This document shows, one piece after another, positions 1 through 9,069 of a DNA stretch of 33,687 bases. Positions within the stretch are counted from its first letter, which is position 1. Each line of letters starts with the position of its first letter. The DNA comes from a virus. The notes beneath the pieces were generated by a model, which worked only from the letters and a program-made list of their open reading frames with translations, had not been told where the DNA came from and did no database searches. The position numbers were made by a program, and so were the translations under genes. The stretch spans positions 1 to 33,687 of IMG/VR virus record IMGVR_UViG_3300042445_001547; one strand, written 5' to 3'.

Positions 1-395
1 TTCATTAAAGGTACACAATCATTCAACTCTTTAAAGTCGTTTCTATACCCTCTATAAACCGATTCTACGACCTCACTAAAGATAAATGGTTTCCCATTCT
101 CTTCAAAGTATACCCACTCATAATCCAATCCTATGGTGTTTAAATACCTATTGTCTAAAACTAATGTATTGACATGAACTATTTTGGATATGTCAAACTT
201 GTCTAACTTTTTTGCATCTATGTGATTGAAATTAATTATTCCATCACTTCCGTCACTTTGTCTATAATAAATAAACGATAAACGATTTCCTAATGGATGT
301 GCTCTATGAGAACTCCACACAGGAACTATAAGGTCAATATTTACATTACCCTTTAAAAACAAAAGTAGGGTATGTTTATCTTCAATTAGATTCAT
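1..395 (-). CDS. Unrecognised protein, N-terminal 131 residues (cut by window edge)
   Basis: An open frame begins at an ATG at 395-393 and runs without a stop to the left edge, so the C-terminus is missing. The codon two triplets upstream of the ATG is an in-frame TAG, so this ATG is the earliest possible start. The visible protein starts MNLIEDKHTLLLFLKGNVNI and has mixed hydrophobic and charged character, with a motif WSSHRAHPLGNRLSFIYY around residues 27-44. It has no signal peptide or membrane segment. It lies 39 bases downstream of the PhyH-like oxygenase gene on the same strand and is probably co-transcribed with it. I do not recognise the family and propose no function. The uninterrupted frame, protein-like composition and tight spacing make it a likely real gene. 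Confidence 0.75.
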   Translation of the reverse strand, partial: MNLIEDKHTLLLFLKGNVNIDLIVPVWSSHRAHPLGNRLSFIYYRQSDGSDGIINFNHIDAKKLDKFDISKIVHVNTLVLDNRYLNTIGLDYEWVYFEENGKPFIFSEVVESVYRGYRNDFKELNDCVPLM

Positions 396-434
396 ACCCT
401 ACTAATATACTAAAAATATTTTGATTTACAAAAT

Positions 435-1211
435 TTATTCTCCCCAATGTTTTTCACGTAATTCGTAAATGTCAATTGGTTCTCTTTTCATTTGGTTACC
501 TGGATTGAAATATGCACCCTTCTTTAAATAACCACATAAGAAATTTCTTCTCATTCTTGTTGTATCTCTATTTGGTTCACTACCATGTACTACATGTGAG
601 TGTAATAATGCAACTTGTCCTTTTCTTAAATATCCTTCAATCTTTTTGAAATCATGTCCTTCTGGCATTACACAACTCTTACCTCTCTCACTTCTCCAGT
701 TACCTGTATTTGTTTTCTTTCTTTCCTCATTATCTTCAATTGGTAATATAGGTAATCTATGTGAACCTTCATAATTCCAAACTGCTCCATTTTCAGGGTC
801 GTGATTATCTAATGCTAATGCAGTGTTAATAATTTCATTATGTCCACATCCTGTATAAAATGCGTTTTGATGTTGGTCTCTACCTAATTCACCTTTTGGT
901 TTGTAATAACCCCAAGTTTGCATTCCGACTATATTACCTTCCATTAGAAATTCACAAGCTTCCACAATTTTTGGATGTGAAAACATTTTTTCAACTTTTT
1001 CAGAAACTTTGTGTGGGTGCATGATTGGTTCAAACTCTTGCCATTTTTCAGGTTCGTTTGCATTTCTTTCCAATCTTAATCTATCTAATTCTTCGTTTAA
1101 TTCATCAACCTCTTGTTCGGTTAATAATTCTAAAACTGTCCAACCTCTATATCTCCAATCAAAGGTCATTTGCTGTCTTTCCTCAAAGGATAAGTGTTTG
1201 TATTCTTTCAT
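435..1211 (-). CDS. PhyH-like 2-oxoglutarate/Fe(II) oxygenase with altered metal motif
   Basis: This 258-aa protein has the layout of the phytanoyl-CoA dioxygenase (PhyH) family, cytosolic enzymes that use Fe(II), 2-oxoglutarate and oxygen to hydroxylate small molecules. The proximal metal segment is GRDQHQNAFY (His114, Asn116), followed by ALALDNHDPENGAVWNYEGSH at 131-151, which is typical family core. The distal histidine is probably His209 (VVHGS), with an arginine cluster at 220-222 placed where 2-oxoglutarate is normally bound. The odd point is HxN where the family has HxD. The bases read AAC, so this is a real Asn in the given sequence. Such genes occur as accessory genes in large T4-like phages. 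The substrate is unknown. Activity is uncertain given the missing Asp, so it could be an inactive or repurposed fold. The gene follows the tail-core block and precedes the partial gene at the left edge. Confidence 0.8.
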   Translation of the reverse strand: MKEYKHLSFEERQQMTFDWRYRGWTVLELLTEQEVDELNEELDRLRLERNANEPEKWQEFEPIMHPHKVSEKVEKMFSHPKIVEACEFLMEGNIVGMQTWGYYKPKGELGRDQHQNAFYTGCGHNEIINTALALDNHDPENGAVWNYEGSHRLPILPIEDNEERKKTNTGNWRSERGKSCVMPEGHDFKKIEGYLRKGQVALLHSHVVHGSEPNRDTTRMRRNFLCGYLKKGAYFNPGNQMKREPIDIYELREKHWGE

Positions 1212-1221
1212 AACTAATTTG

Positions 1222-1266
1222 TTTTATATAATTAAATATAGTGAAAATTATTTTAATTACCAAATT
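1222..1266 (-). promoter_or_regulatory. Possible Bacteroidota-type promoter before the oxygenase gene
   Basis: In the 70-base gap before the oxygenase start, the coding strand carries TTTG, then 20 bases, then TATATTTA. This resembles the Bacteroidota vegetative promoter (TTTG near -33 and TAnnTTTG near -7), except that the last base is A instead of G. It is a by-eye match in very AT-rich DNA, so chance is possible. The gap contains nothing else I can name. Confidence 0.3.
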
Positions 1267-1281
1267 TTTATATGATTTTTA

Positions 1282-1659
1282 TCAATTTTTATGAAATTGT
1301 AATAAATTTGGTAAATACAATCCAACATTTTTTAAAGTATGTGATGCTCTTGCAATAGCCGATTTATTTGCATTAACAACCCCAACATCATCTATATTAC
1401 CATCTAATTTATAAACCATATTTAATGGGCCACGAATTCTCCATTTTATTTGTGCAACTATCCAAAAAACATTTTCTTTATATTTTTCAAATTCGTTTTC
1501 ATTTATTTCATATATATGTGCATTTTCATCATTAGCTTTTTGAATAAAATAACGCATTATAAATCCTAAATTATAATCATCAATACTAGGTAATGGTACA
1601 ATAGTATTTGGTAATTTTATATTAAATAAATTTAAATTATTTGCTACATCTTTGTACAT
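1282..1659 (-). CDS. Phage protein of unknown function, tail-operon member
   Basis: A 125-aa soluble protein that starts 6 bases after the stop of the baseplate hub gene, so it is translated from the same message. It has no membrane segment or signal peptide. Notable stretches are LPSIDDYNLGFIMRYF near residues 23-38, IVAQIKWRIRGPLN near 67-80, and a C-terminal ASHTLKNVGLYLPNLLQFHK. The C-terminal segment looks like an amphipathic helix followed by a conserved-looking tail. I believe similar short proteins occur in baseplate clusters of large myoviruses, but I cannot name the family. Its position at the end of the tail-core block suggests a small structural or assembly protein of the baseplate. 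This is inference from location only. Confidence 0.7.
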   Translation of the reverse strand: MYKDVANNLNLFNIKLPNTIVPLPSIDDYNLGFIMRYFIQKANDENAHIYEINENEFEKYKENVFWIVAQIKWRIRGPLNMVYKLDGNIDDVGVVNANKSAIARASHTLKNVGLYLPNLLQFHKN

Positions 1660-1665
1660 AAGTGT

Positions 1666-3909
1666 TTATATTATATATGTGTATACCCAATCTGCATGTA
1701 TAGTTGTTGTCCAACCATTAGTTACATCAACATTGTGTTCTATATTACTAATTCTAAATTCTCCAACTTTATTTCTCATTTCAGGAACACCATCTATTTT
1801 AAAAGTTTCACCAATATTAAATCCAGAAATACCATCCAATGTAAACTGTATTGAAATATTACTAAGTACCTGAGTGCTTGTATCTTGGCGGTCTGAATTT
1901 CCTGTAAGAATTGTGTATAAAAAATTTGGATTTGCAACTGCTAATGTTACAATACTATTATCATCGTTTGGGTTTAATTTGTATTTTATTAATGTAGTTA
2001 TTTGTGAAACCGTTAAATCAATTTCTTGTACATCCGAAGCATTGGTTGCAGATTTATATTGTGTAAATCCACTGGCAGGTGGTGTAAGTTTTTCATATTG
2101 TATTTGATTTATAGAATACAAACCATCAACGGTTGTGTGATTTGCATAACTACTTAATCCCATTATTCTATCTTGATATTCCGATGTATTTGCTTTTAGT
2201 TTATCATTTACATATTTATTTTCAGCAACAAAATCATTTGCATTTCTAATTGCAGTTGAAGCCATAATGACATCCATAGTAAATGTGTAATCAAATTGCC
2301 TTATAATAGATTGATAATGTAATGGATTAAATCTATAATCAATTCTAGCTGGGTCTTTTTCAGTAGCTGGATTTCTTAATTCATTATATAATTTAAAATC
2401 AACTATTGTTCCTAATTTGTTTTCAATTAAATTACCATATCCCAATCTAAAAAAACCAAAACTTCTATCATTTATTAATTGTAATATTTGTGCTAAAAAA
2501 TCTATTCTATTATATGATTTTCTAAATATGGTAAGCACTTCATTATAATCAATAAAAATATTTAATGCATTACCAATAACAAATGGGTCTGATAAATTTA
2601 TTTTTTCATTTCCGTTTGGATGAATAAATTCAACTACATCATTTAAAACAACGGAATATCCATTGATAGATGCATCAATAATTGGCCCACTTATGGTTAA
2701 TTGACCTTTGTCATCTACACCATATGTTAAAAATGTCTTATTTGGAAATAATACTGTACCATCTTGTGCGGTAATATATTTATGAATTTTTATAGGTATT
2801 ATTTTATCGTAATTACCATTTCCTATTTTAAAAACTTGTTCACCATTAGAGTTTGGGACAACCATTGTAAAATCAGGATTCTGGCCACCGGAAGCAATTA
2901 TATTATTTAACATCACTTCTACTATAAATCTTAAAGATACATATGGTGTAGATGATATTGTCTTATCGGCAATAGTATCTGTTGGTTTTTTCCAATTAAA
3001 AAATTCATTTTTCCATTTTTTTTCATCTAATTGTAATAATGGTTCCAAATTCATTCCAGTATCATTTGCTATATTGTGTATTATTTCTTTAAATAATGAT
3101 ATTTTTGGTGTCGTTGGAACATTTAACATACCAAATCCTGTGTTATATGTTAATGGCATTGCGTAGTTTATTTCATTACCTTGAATATATGATGCTTGTA
3201 CTAAAAAAGTTCCATCTTGTTCTATTTTATAAGTATAATCATATAATATACCAGCATATCTATCATATGTTCCCTTTGATTTTTTACAATCTTCTAAATA
3301 TTCTCTAAATTCCTTTATTGTTGGTATTTGGTATTTTAAATAATCTTTTACAAATTCGTTATAATTTGTTTTATTTGCTAAAATTTTATTATTGATTAAT
3401 TCACTTGCATTAGAATTATCACCAAATTCTATCAATACATGCATTCCCATTTGTAAAAAAAATTGTTCTACCAATTCTAATTGTTGTAATGAAAAACATC
3501 TCATTTTTACAGTTGCCATTTTACTAAATGCAGCAGTACCTTCAACTTTAATATCAACACCTTCTATTATAACGGGAGATATTTTTCTTCCTGTTTCGTT
3601 TTCACATTCTATTGGTTTTCCTGTAAAATCGTAACCAACTATTGTTTTTCCTACATTATAATTTATTGTTGGATTAATATGATTTGTTATTATACATCCT
3701 TTATATTTTGGTTTTATATTTGGATTTTTTAATATATTAGAAACTTGGTCTAATATTTCCTTTTTAGTTGCCTTTGGTTCGGATTGAACAATTTTTGCGG
3801 CAGAAGATATTATTATAAAAGGCATTTTAGAATTCATTTTATTTCTATCTGATTGCCTTTGCCTAAAAATTTCAACCATCCAAGATTTTAATGGATATCT
3901 ATAATTCAT
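1666..3909 (-). CDS. Probable baseplate hub protein (gpD/gp27-like position)
   Basis: This 747-aa protein is the largest in the distal part of the tail-core block. Its C-terminal ~80 residues contain GISGFNIGETFKIDGVPEM followed by NKVGEFRISNIEHNVD and a final GWTTTIHADW. This pattern (a domain that sets a binding position, then gives a V/ISxIxHxVD element and a Trp-rich end) is typical of phage hub proteins related to P2 gpD, T4 gp27 and VgrG. The middle region has KMRCFSLQQLELVEQFFLQ near residue 140. No lysozyme domain or metal-binding cell-puncturing motif is visible. Such hubs form the trimeric ring at the tube tip. It starts 5 bases after the LysM gene, an arrangement (LysM then hub) seen in many contractile tails. 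The hub call rests on the C-terminal motif and gene order. The N-terminal two thirds are not recognised. Confidence 0.65.
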   Translation of the reverse strand: MNYRYPLKSWMVEIFRQRQSDRNKMNSKMPFIIISSAAKIVQSEPKATKKEILDQVSNILKNPNIKPKYKGCIITNHINPTINYNVGKTIVGYDFTGKPIECENETGRKISPVIIEGVDIKVEGTAAFSKMATVKMRCFSLQQLELVEQFFLQMGMHVLIEFGDNSNASELINNKILANKTNYNEFVKDYLKYQIPTIKEFREYLEDCKKSKGTYDRYAGILYDYTYKIEQDGTFLVQASYIQGNEINYAMPLTYNTGFGMLNVPTTPKISLFKEIIHNIANDTGMNLEPLLQLDEKKWKNEFFNWKKPTDTIADKTISSTPYVSLRFIVEVMLNNIIASGGQNPDFTMVVPNSNGEQVFKIGNGNYDKIIPIKIHKYITAQDGTVLFPNKTFLTYGVDDKGQLTISGPIIDASINGYSVVLNDVVEFIHPNGNEKINLSDPFVIGNALNIFIDYNEVLTIFRKSYNRIDFLAQILQLINDRSFGFFRLGYGNLIENKLGTIVDFKLYNELRNPATEKDPARIDYRFNPLHYQSIIRQFDYTFTMDVIMASTAIRNANDFVAENKYVNDKLKANTSEYQDRIMGLSSYANHTTVDGLYSINQIQYEKLTPPASGFTQYKSATNASDVQEIDLTVSQITTLIKYKLNPNDDNSIVTLAVANPNFLYTILTGNSDRQDTSTQVLSNISIQFTLDGISGFNIGETFKIDGVPEMRNKVGEFRISNIEHNVDVTNGWTTTIHADWVYTYII

Positions 3910-3914
3910 ATAAC

Positions 3915-4217
3915 TTATTTATTTATTTTTTCCAAATTTGCAATTATGGATGAAACACTTCCAGGTATTCTTAATTGTGTTCCTGGTTCAACATATAAAG
4001 TTGCATCATTTAAATTATTAGCAACAGCAATAATCCACCATAAATTTTTATCACCATAATATTCACTCGCTAATAAGTCCAATCTATCACTTGCAGTCGA
4101 AATAACATATATATCACCATCCGTTGCTTTTATTTGGGGATACATTGTTGATTCCAAATATTGTTTTTTGGTTTCATTAGTTGTTAATGTTTTACTATAA
4201 GAATATCTACTTGCCAT
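3915..4217 (-). CDS. LysM-domain baseplate protein (gpX / gp53-like)
   Basis: A 100-aa protein with one LysM domain at about residues 34-87. It has an opening DIYVISTASDRLDLLASEYYG, then NLWWIIAVANNL, then a closing LYVEPGTQLRIP. The paired Trp followed by I-A-x-A-N-N and the PGTxLRIP end are characteristic of phage tail LysM proteins such as P2 gpX and the LysM-like fold of T4 gp53. In those phages the domain packs against the hub and wedge instead of binding cell wall. The N-terminal ~33 residues are polar and probably extended. The gene lies 19 bases after the 542-aa gene and 5 bases before the hub gene, which fits a baseplate role. The start is the only in-frame ATG ahead of the domain, and the leader is A/T-rich without a clear Shine-Dalgarno sequence. 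Confidence 0.85.
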   Translation of the reverse strand: MASRYSYSKTLTTNETKKQYLESTMYPQIKATDGDIYVISTASDRLDLLASEYYGDKNLWWIIAVANNLNDATLYVEPGTQLRIPGSVSSIIANLEKINK

Positions 4218-4236
4218 TATTTTTTATTTTATAAAT

Positions 4237-5865
4237 TTATCCAGTACTTGAACCTCTTCCACCATAATATATACTACCATCGGTACGGATTTTAGGTCTA
4301 TATTTATCCGTATTATCTTGAATCATTTTTGGCATTTCAAAATTTACCTTCAATGGTTCAGGTTCTGGTTCTGGTGATGGTTTCTTTTTCTTTCTTGGTC
4401 GTTTTTTTGGTTTTTCTTTTGGTGTCTCTATCGGTTTTGCTGCAGGTGGTGGTTTTTCTTCCTGTGGTTCCGGTACATATACATCATCAGGTTGGTCAAT
4501 TACTTCATCCATTTGATATGTAATTGTATTATCTTTGTTTAGTATATGTGTTTCTACTATGGTCATATCCATACTAACATCTACCGATGTAGGATATATA
4601 ATACTTTTATCATCTATAAATTCAGAATTGGTACTGGCCCAAGAAATATTTTGTGGTATACCAATTTGAACACTATTAACAATAACATTCATATTTCTAT
4701 AATAATTACCCAAACTAAATTTTACAATATTTGGTGTAAATACTAATGGTGCGTATTTATTTTGACCTATTTTTATATTTAATAAATTTCTACTAGGAAA
4801 TGCAAGAGCTCTTAAATGTGATAGTTTAGCTCTCATATAAGATTGTTGTGTAGTATTTAACCAATAAACTTTAAATACAACTCTTATTTGTCTTTCAACA
4901 TTATTAAATCTATAATTTTTAAAAGGTGAACCTACATATTGAAATTTATTCCATTCTGCATTTACTAATTCTACAACTTCACCACTCAAAGCGGCAGGTA
5001 AAACGATACTTTTTCCATCTAATTTAAATTCTAAATTAGTAATTCCAGATTTAGAATGTTTGGATATTAATTCTTTTAATTCCATATCATCTAAATATTC
5101 ATCATCTAATAATGTATCTATTTTTTCATTAAGAGAAGTTATTCCCATTTCACTTCTTTTTTCCAATAATTCAGACCCTGGAACTTTATACTCACCTTCC
5201 ATTACAGGTATTTTTATATATTCCGATGATTTGGTTTGATTATCATAATCATTTTTTGGTTTATCTTTTTTTGGTTTAACTTTTTTTCTATTGCCAGTTA
5301 ATGCAGAATTTATACCTCTTGTAATTAAATCTTGTGCCGCACCAATAGTTTTACCAACTACTTGTTGAGCTATTTCTTGTGCATTGTTTCCTTTTAGTAG
5401 GCCATTTAATGCATTATTAAGTTGATTAGATTTTGCTGGATGTTGAGATATAATATAATTCTCATCTTCTTCTACTGCATATTTTAATGCAGTATGGTCA
5501 CCATTTACAGGTTGTGTCCCTTTTGATACAGGAGCACTTGTTTTATTTTTAAAAATAGTATCAGATGGTCTATATGCACCTTGTTGTCCTAATAAATTTG
5601 ATAATAGTCTTCCAAACCCACCTCCTGTTCCATCAGCTGGTCTTGATGAGTTGACTGCCATTGTTCTGGCAGGGTCAATAGAACCTCTACTTTCAATTCT
5701 AACCAAATCGGTTCCATATACTCTTGGAAGATTTTTTCCAAATTGTAATAATGGTCTATTTTTATTTAATTCGGAATTGAGAATATTTTCCTGTTTTGTA
5801 GGTTTTTCTACAAAAGGAACTCTATAATCTTTATCTAAAAATAAATCTTTTAAGGATTTTGGCAT
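4237..5865 (-). CDS. Probable tail tube-baseplate junction protein with a Pro/Lys/Glu-rich C-terminus
   Basis: A 542-aa protein located between the tape measure and the LysM gene, where P2-type phages encode gpU and T4-like phages encode tube-baseplate junction proteins. The N-terminus is polar, with a Gly-rich stretch near residues 78-92 and a Lys-rich stretch (KKVKPKKDKPK) near 195. A folded beta-rich core at about 270-455 contains YVGSPFKNYRFNNVERQIRV and NMNVIVNSVQIGIPQNISW. This arrangement (a contact strand, then a final strand with a Pro) resembles tube-like domains of junction proteins, but the match is weak. Residues ~459-505 are low-complexity Pro, Glu and Lys, an unusual appendage for this position. 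The start lies 44 bases after the tape-measure stop and 17 bases after an ATATTTATA element. The function is inferred mainly from gene order. Confidence 0.55.
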   Translation of the reverse strand: MPKSLKDLFLDKDYRVPFVEKPTKQENILNSELNKNRPLLQFGKNLPRVYGTDLVRIESRGSIDPARTMAVNSSRPADGTGGGFGRLLSNLLGQQGAYRPSDTIFKNKTSAPVSKGTQPVNGDHTALKYAVEEDENYIISQHPAKSNQLNNALNGLLKGNNAQEIAQQVVGKTIGAAQDLITRGINSALTGNRKKVKPKKDKPKNDYDNQTKSSEYIKIPVMEGEYKVPGSELLEKRSEMGITSLNEKIDTLLDDEYLDDMELKELISKHSKSGITNLEFKLDGKSIVLPAALSGEVVELVNAEWNKFQYVGSPFKNYRFNNVERQIRVVFKVYWLNTTQQSYMRAKLSHLRALAFPSRNLLNIKIGQNKYAPLVFTPNIVKFSLGNYYRNMNVIVNSVQIGIPQNISWASTNSEFIDDKSIIYPTSVDVSMDMTIVETHILNKDNTITYQMDEVIDQPDDVYVPEPQEEKPPPAAKPIETPKEKPKKRPRKKKKPSPEPEPEPLKVNFEMPKMIQDNTDKYRPKIRTDGSIYYGGRGSSTG

Positions 5866-5882
5866 CTAATGAATGAATTTAA

Positions 5883-5891
5883 TATAAATAT
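5883..5891 (-). promoter_or_regulatory. ATATTTATA upstream element
   Basis: The coding strand carries ATATTTATA, ending 17 bases before the start of the 542-aa gene. It is an exact copy of the element seen upstream of other genes in the window, always in this orientation. Confidence 0.4.
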
Positions 5892-5909
5892 TCAATTTGA
5901 TTATTTATA

Positions 5910-8798
5910 CTAATTTCCCAAAACTTGTTTTAAAGTTGATTTGAGATTGTTTCCTTTACCAAATTGAACATTTCTAATTAATGAATTACTTATATCTTTA
6001 CCATCCAACATTAATTGAATACCTTTATCTCCAGTACCGGCCATACTTGCCACCAACATTTCAATATTTCTTAAAGTTGTTAACACATCTCCACCACCGG
6101 ATAATTTTGGTGTGGATGATTGAACTTCATCAGCACCTGTTGCATAATCCGCAGCTTTACCACCTAAAAAATATCCTCCGATAGCTCCAATCAATGAAGC
6201 TACTGGAACAGTTATAGGTGCTAAAGGGCCACCAAATGCACCTGCTGCTGCACCTAATTGTGCACCCGCATAACTAGCAGCAATACTAGTACCTACTCCG
6301 GCTACCATTTGACCCGCGGATTGTCCTTCTTGTGTTCTACTATATGCATCTAATCCAACACCTGCAATTCCTAATATTTTACCACCAACTTTTATATATT
6401 TAAGAGATTTAGATGTACTATTTAAAGCCCCACCCATTTTAGCTTGTTGGGCTGCAAGGCCTTCTGATATTGGAATAGTTCCTCCTTTTGTTAATTTCAT
6501 ATTAGATTGTTGCATAGTCAAAGGGTTTCCATTTTTATCTACAAATCCGAATGGGTTTCCTGCACCTTTAATAGTCGATGTTGGTGATAATCCACCAATA
6601 CCAGCACCAGTTGTCAATGTACTACCACCAAGGAATCCTTTACCACCTAATAATCTAGCACCAAAAAATGCACCCACACCTGTAATAAGACCGGTGACTA
6701 CAGCCTGTAATGTACTAGCTGCTGCATTTAATGAGTCAGCCGTTTTAAACGCATCTCTATATGCTTTATCTTTTTGCAATTCTTCAGCTAAAGTTTGTGC
6801 AAATTTGGCATCCAATACTGCTTTATCAGCCTGTATTCGTGCTTGTGTTATTCTTAAACCACCTTGTGCTCCTACTACTCTATCTAAAAATGATTTATTT
6901 TCTGCATTTAGTGAATCAGATAAACCAACACTTTTGCCACCTTCTGCACGCGCTTGAAATTCATCTATACTCAAACCAAAGATTTTTGAAAACATATCAG
7001 ATGCTATTGGCCCAGCTTTTCTAACAGATTCTAAAACTCCAGATTGTTTAATATTTTCAAATGCTTCTGCATATTTACCTTGATATGCTAATGATTGTGC
7101 AACTGAAAAATCAACAGAACGATTTAATATATTACTCAATGAAATTTGAGCCTTCATTGCTTCTGGGAAATTCAATATACTAGATGTTATACCCTGTGCA
7201 AATTTTGGAAGGCTTCCACCCATTTGTCTTATTGCAATAGCCTGTTGTAAAAATGCATCTTTATTTTGTATATTATAACTTAATAGTTTTTCCGAAGCGT
7301 CGGCCATATCTTGTAATATAACAGCTGGGTTGAGGCCTTTCATATCTGCTAATTTTGCTGCAGAATATGTCAAATTTAATGCCGTTTTTCCAGATGAACC
7401 ATCCATTCTTCTAAATGCAGCCATTATTTCTGCAACAGATTGTGTACTAATTCCCATTTCTTTAGAGAATACGGCTGCTTGTGCACCCAATGTAGTTCCA
7501 AAGAAATTCACGTTTGCACCAGATGCAATATCTGTTAATGCTGCTGCAACTTGTTCTGCACCAATACCTGCTAATTGCATTGCATCTGCTCCATAACCAA
7601 TACTACCTATACCATGACCAAAAAAGGCAGTTTTAGATGCTGCATTAAATTCAGCCCCTAAGTTTTGCATTTCAAATCCAAAGTTTTTTGAAGCTTCTGC
7701 TGCATAAAACATTTGGTTAGCATATTGTGAACCTAATTGTTTTCCTAGTTTAAAATTTCTATTAAAAATTGCTTGTTGTACTGCTACCTCACCTTCTGCT
7801 TTTGCTATTAATGGTGCAAATATATCTGCAAAAAAGTAATAAGCATCTTTCATTATTGGTATGTATTCTCTCATACCAATAGCAAGTTGTGATATACCCG
7901 CTCCAAATGCCGCACCTGCTACTGTTCTTTTTAATGCAGCAGAACTACTTCCAGGAGTTGCTTTTTCTAATTGTCTTGCTTGTAAATAGTCTGACAATCC
8001 ATCTCCTCCGGGTAATCCACTTAATAAAGAACTTGTTGCAACATTTTTTTGTGCTCTGGCAAGCTCTTGCTCATTAAGTTTTTTACCAATCTCCGAATCT
8101 AACCCAATTGAACTTGCCAATCCTTTTAAGGCCTTCTTCATACCGGACAATCGAGAATCACTTGAATCAATTTTATCTAAAATTTCTTCCCAGTTTTCAC
8201 TTAATTCCGAAACATATTGATTATATTTCTTTTGATTAATAGTTCCTTTACCAATTTGTCTATTCAATTTATCAAAAGAAGATGGCATGGATTTAACATA
8301 ATCCGAAGCTTCCATCAATGCATCTCTTTGGTCTTGTTCTAAATCTGTGTTTTTTGCAAGAAATTTACCTATACCACCAACCGATGCTTTAATTGCATCT
8401 ACATTTTTATTTATTCTTCTGGTTTCATCGGATTGTTCACCATATCTTCTTGTAATACTTCTTTGAAATCCATCTAATTCTGAAAAATTATCACTTAAAT
8501 CATCTACTGCTTTTGCCTGTGTGTCTAATGCTTTTGCAGCTTTTTCTGATTCTTTTGTTAAAATACTTAATTCCTTTGTTGCAGCTTTTATTGAAGCAAT
8601 AATTTCTTTATGAGTATCGTATTGTTCTCTTAAAGCTTTTAGTTGTTTTAATACTTCATTTTTTGCACTGCCAGGAACTGACGCAAGTTCTTTTGCTTGT
8701 CTATTTAAACTTTGGTATTGGAAATCAATTTCTTTAAGACTATTTATATAATCTTGTAATTCTTGTTTATTTCCAAAATTCGGTGTTTGATTTGCCAT
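5910..8798 (-). CDS. Tail tape measure protein
   Basis: The 962-aa product is the longest protein of the tail core and sits after the chaperone-like pair, the standard tape-measure position. The first ~230 residues are charged, Lys/Glu/Gln-rich and predicted-helix-like, as expected for coiled coil. The middle is Ala-rich helical. Two long hydrophobic, Gly/Ala-rich segments lie at about residues 690-718 and 802-884, matching the membrane-interacting regions typical of tape measures. No lysozyme or peptidase motif is visible. By the usual ~1.5 angstroms per residue, the length would set a tail of about 140 nm. The ATG overlaps the stop of the 82-aa gene (TAATG), which implies translational coupling and fixes the start. 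During assembly such proteins are coated by the chaperones encoded just upstream. Confidence 0.85.
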   Translation of the reverse strand: MANQTPNFGNKQELQDYINSLKEIDFQYQSLNRQAKELASVPGSAKNEVLKQLKALREQYDTHKEIIASIKAATKELSILTKESEKAAKALDTQAKAVDDLSDNFSELDGFQRSITRRYGEQSDETRRINKNVDAIKASVGGIGKFLAKNTDLEQDQRDALMEASDYVKSMPSSFDKLNRQIGKGTINQKKYNQYVSELSENWEEILDKIDSSDSRLSGMKKALKGLASSIGLDSEIGKKLNEQELARAQKNVATSSLLSGLPGGDGLSDYLQARQLEKATPGSSSAALKRTVAGAAFGAGISQLAIGMREYIPIMKDAYYFFADIFAPLIAKAEGEVAVQQAIFNRNFKLGKQLGSQYANQMFYAAEASKNFGFEMQNLGAEFNAASKTAFFGHGIGSIGYGADAMQLAGIGAEQVAAALTDIASGANVNFFGTTLGAQAAVFSKEMGISTQSVAEIMAAFRRMDGSSGKTALNLTYSAAKLADMKGLNPAVILQDMADASEKLLSYNIQNKDAFLQQAIAIRQMGGSLPKFAQGITSSILNFPEAMKAQISLSNILNRSVDFSVAQSLAYQGKYAEAFENIKQSGVLESVRKAGPIASDMFSKIFGLSIDEFQARAEGGKSVGLSDSLNAENKSFLDRVVGAQGGLRITQARIQADKAVLDAKFAQTLAEELQKDKAYRDAFKTADSLNAAASTLQAVVTGLITGVGAFFGARLLGGKGFLGGSTLTTGAGIGGLSPTSTIKGAGNPFGFVDKNGNPLTMQQSNMKLTKGGTIPISEGLAAQQAKMGGALNSTSKSLKYIKVGGKILGIAGVGLDAYSRTQEGQSAGQMVAGVGTSIAASYAGAQLGAAAGAFGGPLAPITVPVASLIGAIGGYFLGGKAADYATGADEVQSSTPKLSGGGDVLTTLRNIEMLVASMAGTGDKGIQLMLDGKDISNSLIRNVQFGKGNNLKSTLKQVLGN

Positions 8799-9046
8799 TA
8801 GTATTTCTTCTTAAGAACTTTTTGGATATCTTTAGTATCAATACCTTGTTTACCCAATGTGTGTTTCATTTGACGCAAAGAAGTATTTATCGAATTATCC
8901 CACTTTTGATACATTGCACCTAATTGTGGGTCTCTTTTTTTCATATTTTTAATAAAGTCTTGTTGTGTATTTCTATCTTTTGCTTTTAAATACAAATCAA
9001 AAACTTTATCAAACATTGATAATTCTACTAATCTTTTTTTGGACAT
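8798..9046 (-). CDS. Small basic helical protein between tail chaperones and tape measure
   Basis: An 82-aa, Lys-rich protein (MSKKRLVELSMFDKVFDLYL at the start, ending in a basic IQKVLKKKY) that looks fully alpha-helical. It has no membrane segment or recognised motif. Its stop overlaps the tape-measure start by one base, so the two are translationally coupled and probably made in related amounts. It begins 14 bases after an ATATTTATA element and 22 bases after the end of the out-of-frame chaperone partner. The position between the chaperone-like pair and the tape measure suggests a role in tail assembly, for example as a further tape-measure chaperone. That is inference only. I do not recognise a family. 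Confidence 0.75.
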   Translation of the reverse strand: MSKKRLVELSMFDKVFDLYLKAKDRNTQQDFIKNMKKRDPQLGAMYQKWDNSINTSLRQMKHTLGKQGIDTKDIQKVLKKKY

Positions 9047-9060
9047 AATAATACTTTATG

Positions 9061-9069
9061 TATAAATAT
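9061..9069 (-). promoter_or_regulatory. ATATTTATA upstream element
   Basis: The coding strand carries ATATTTATA, ending 14 bases before the 82-aa gene. Its first base overlaps the TAA stop of the preceding frame. Confidence 0.4.
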
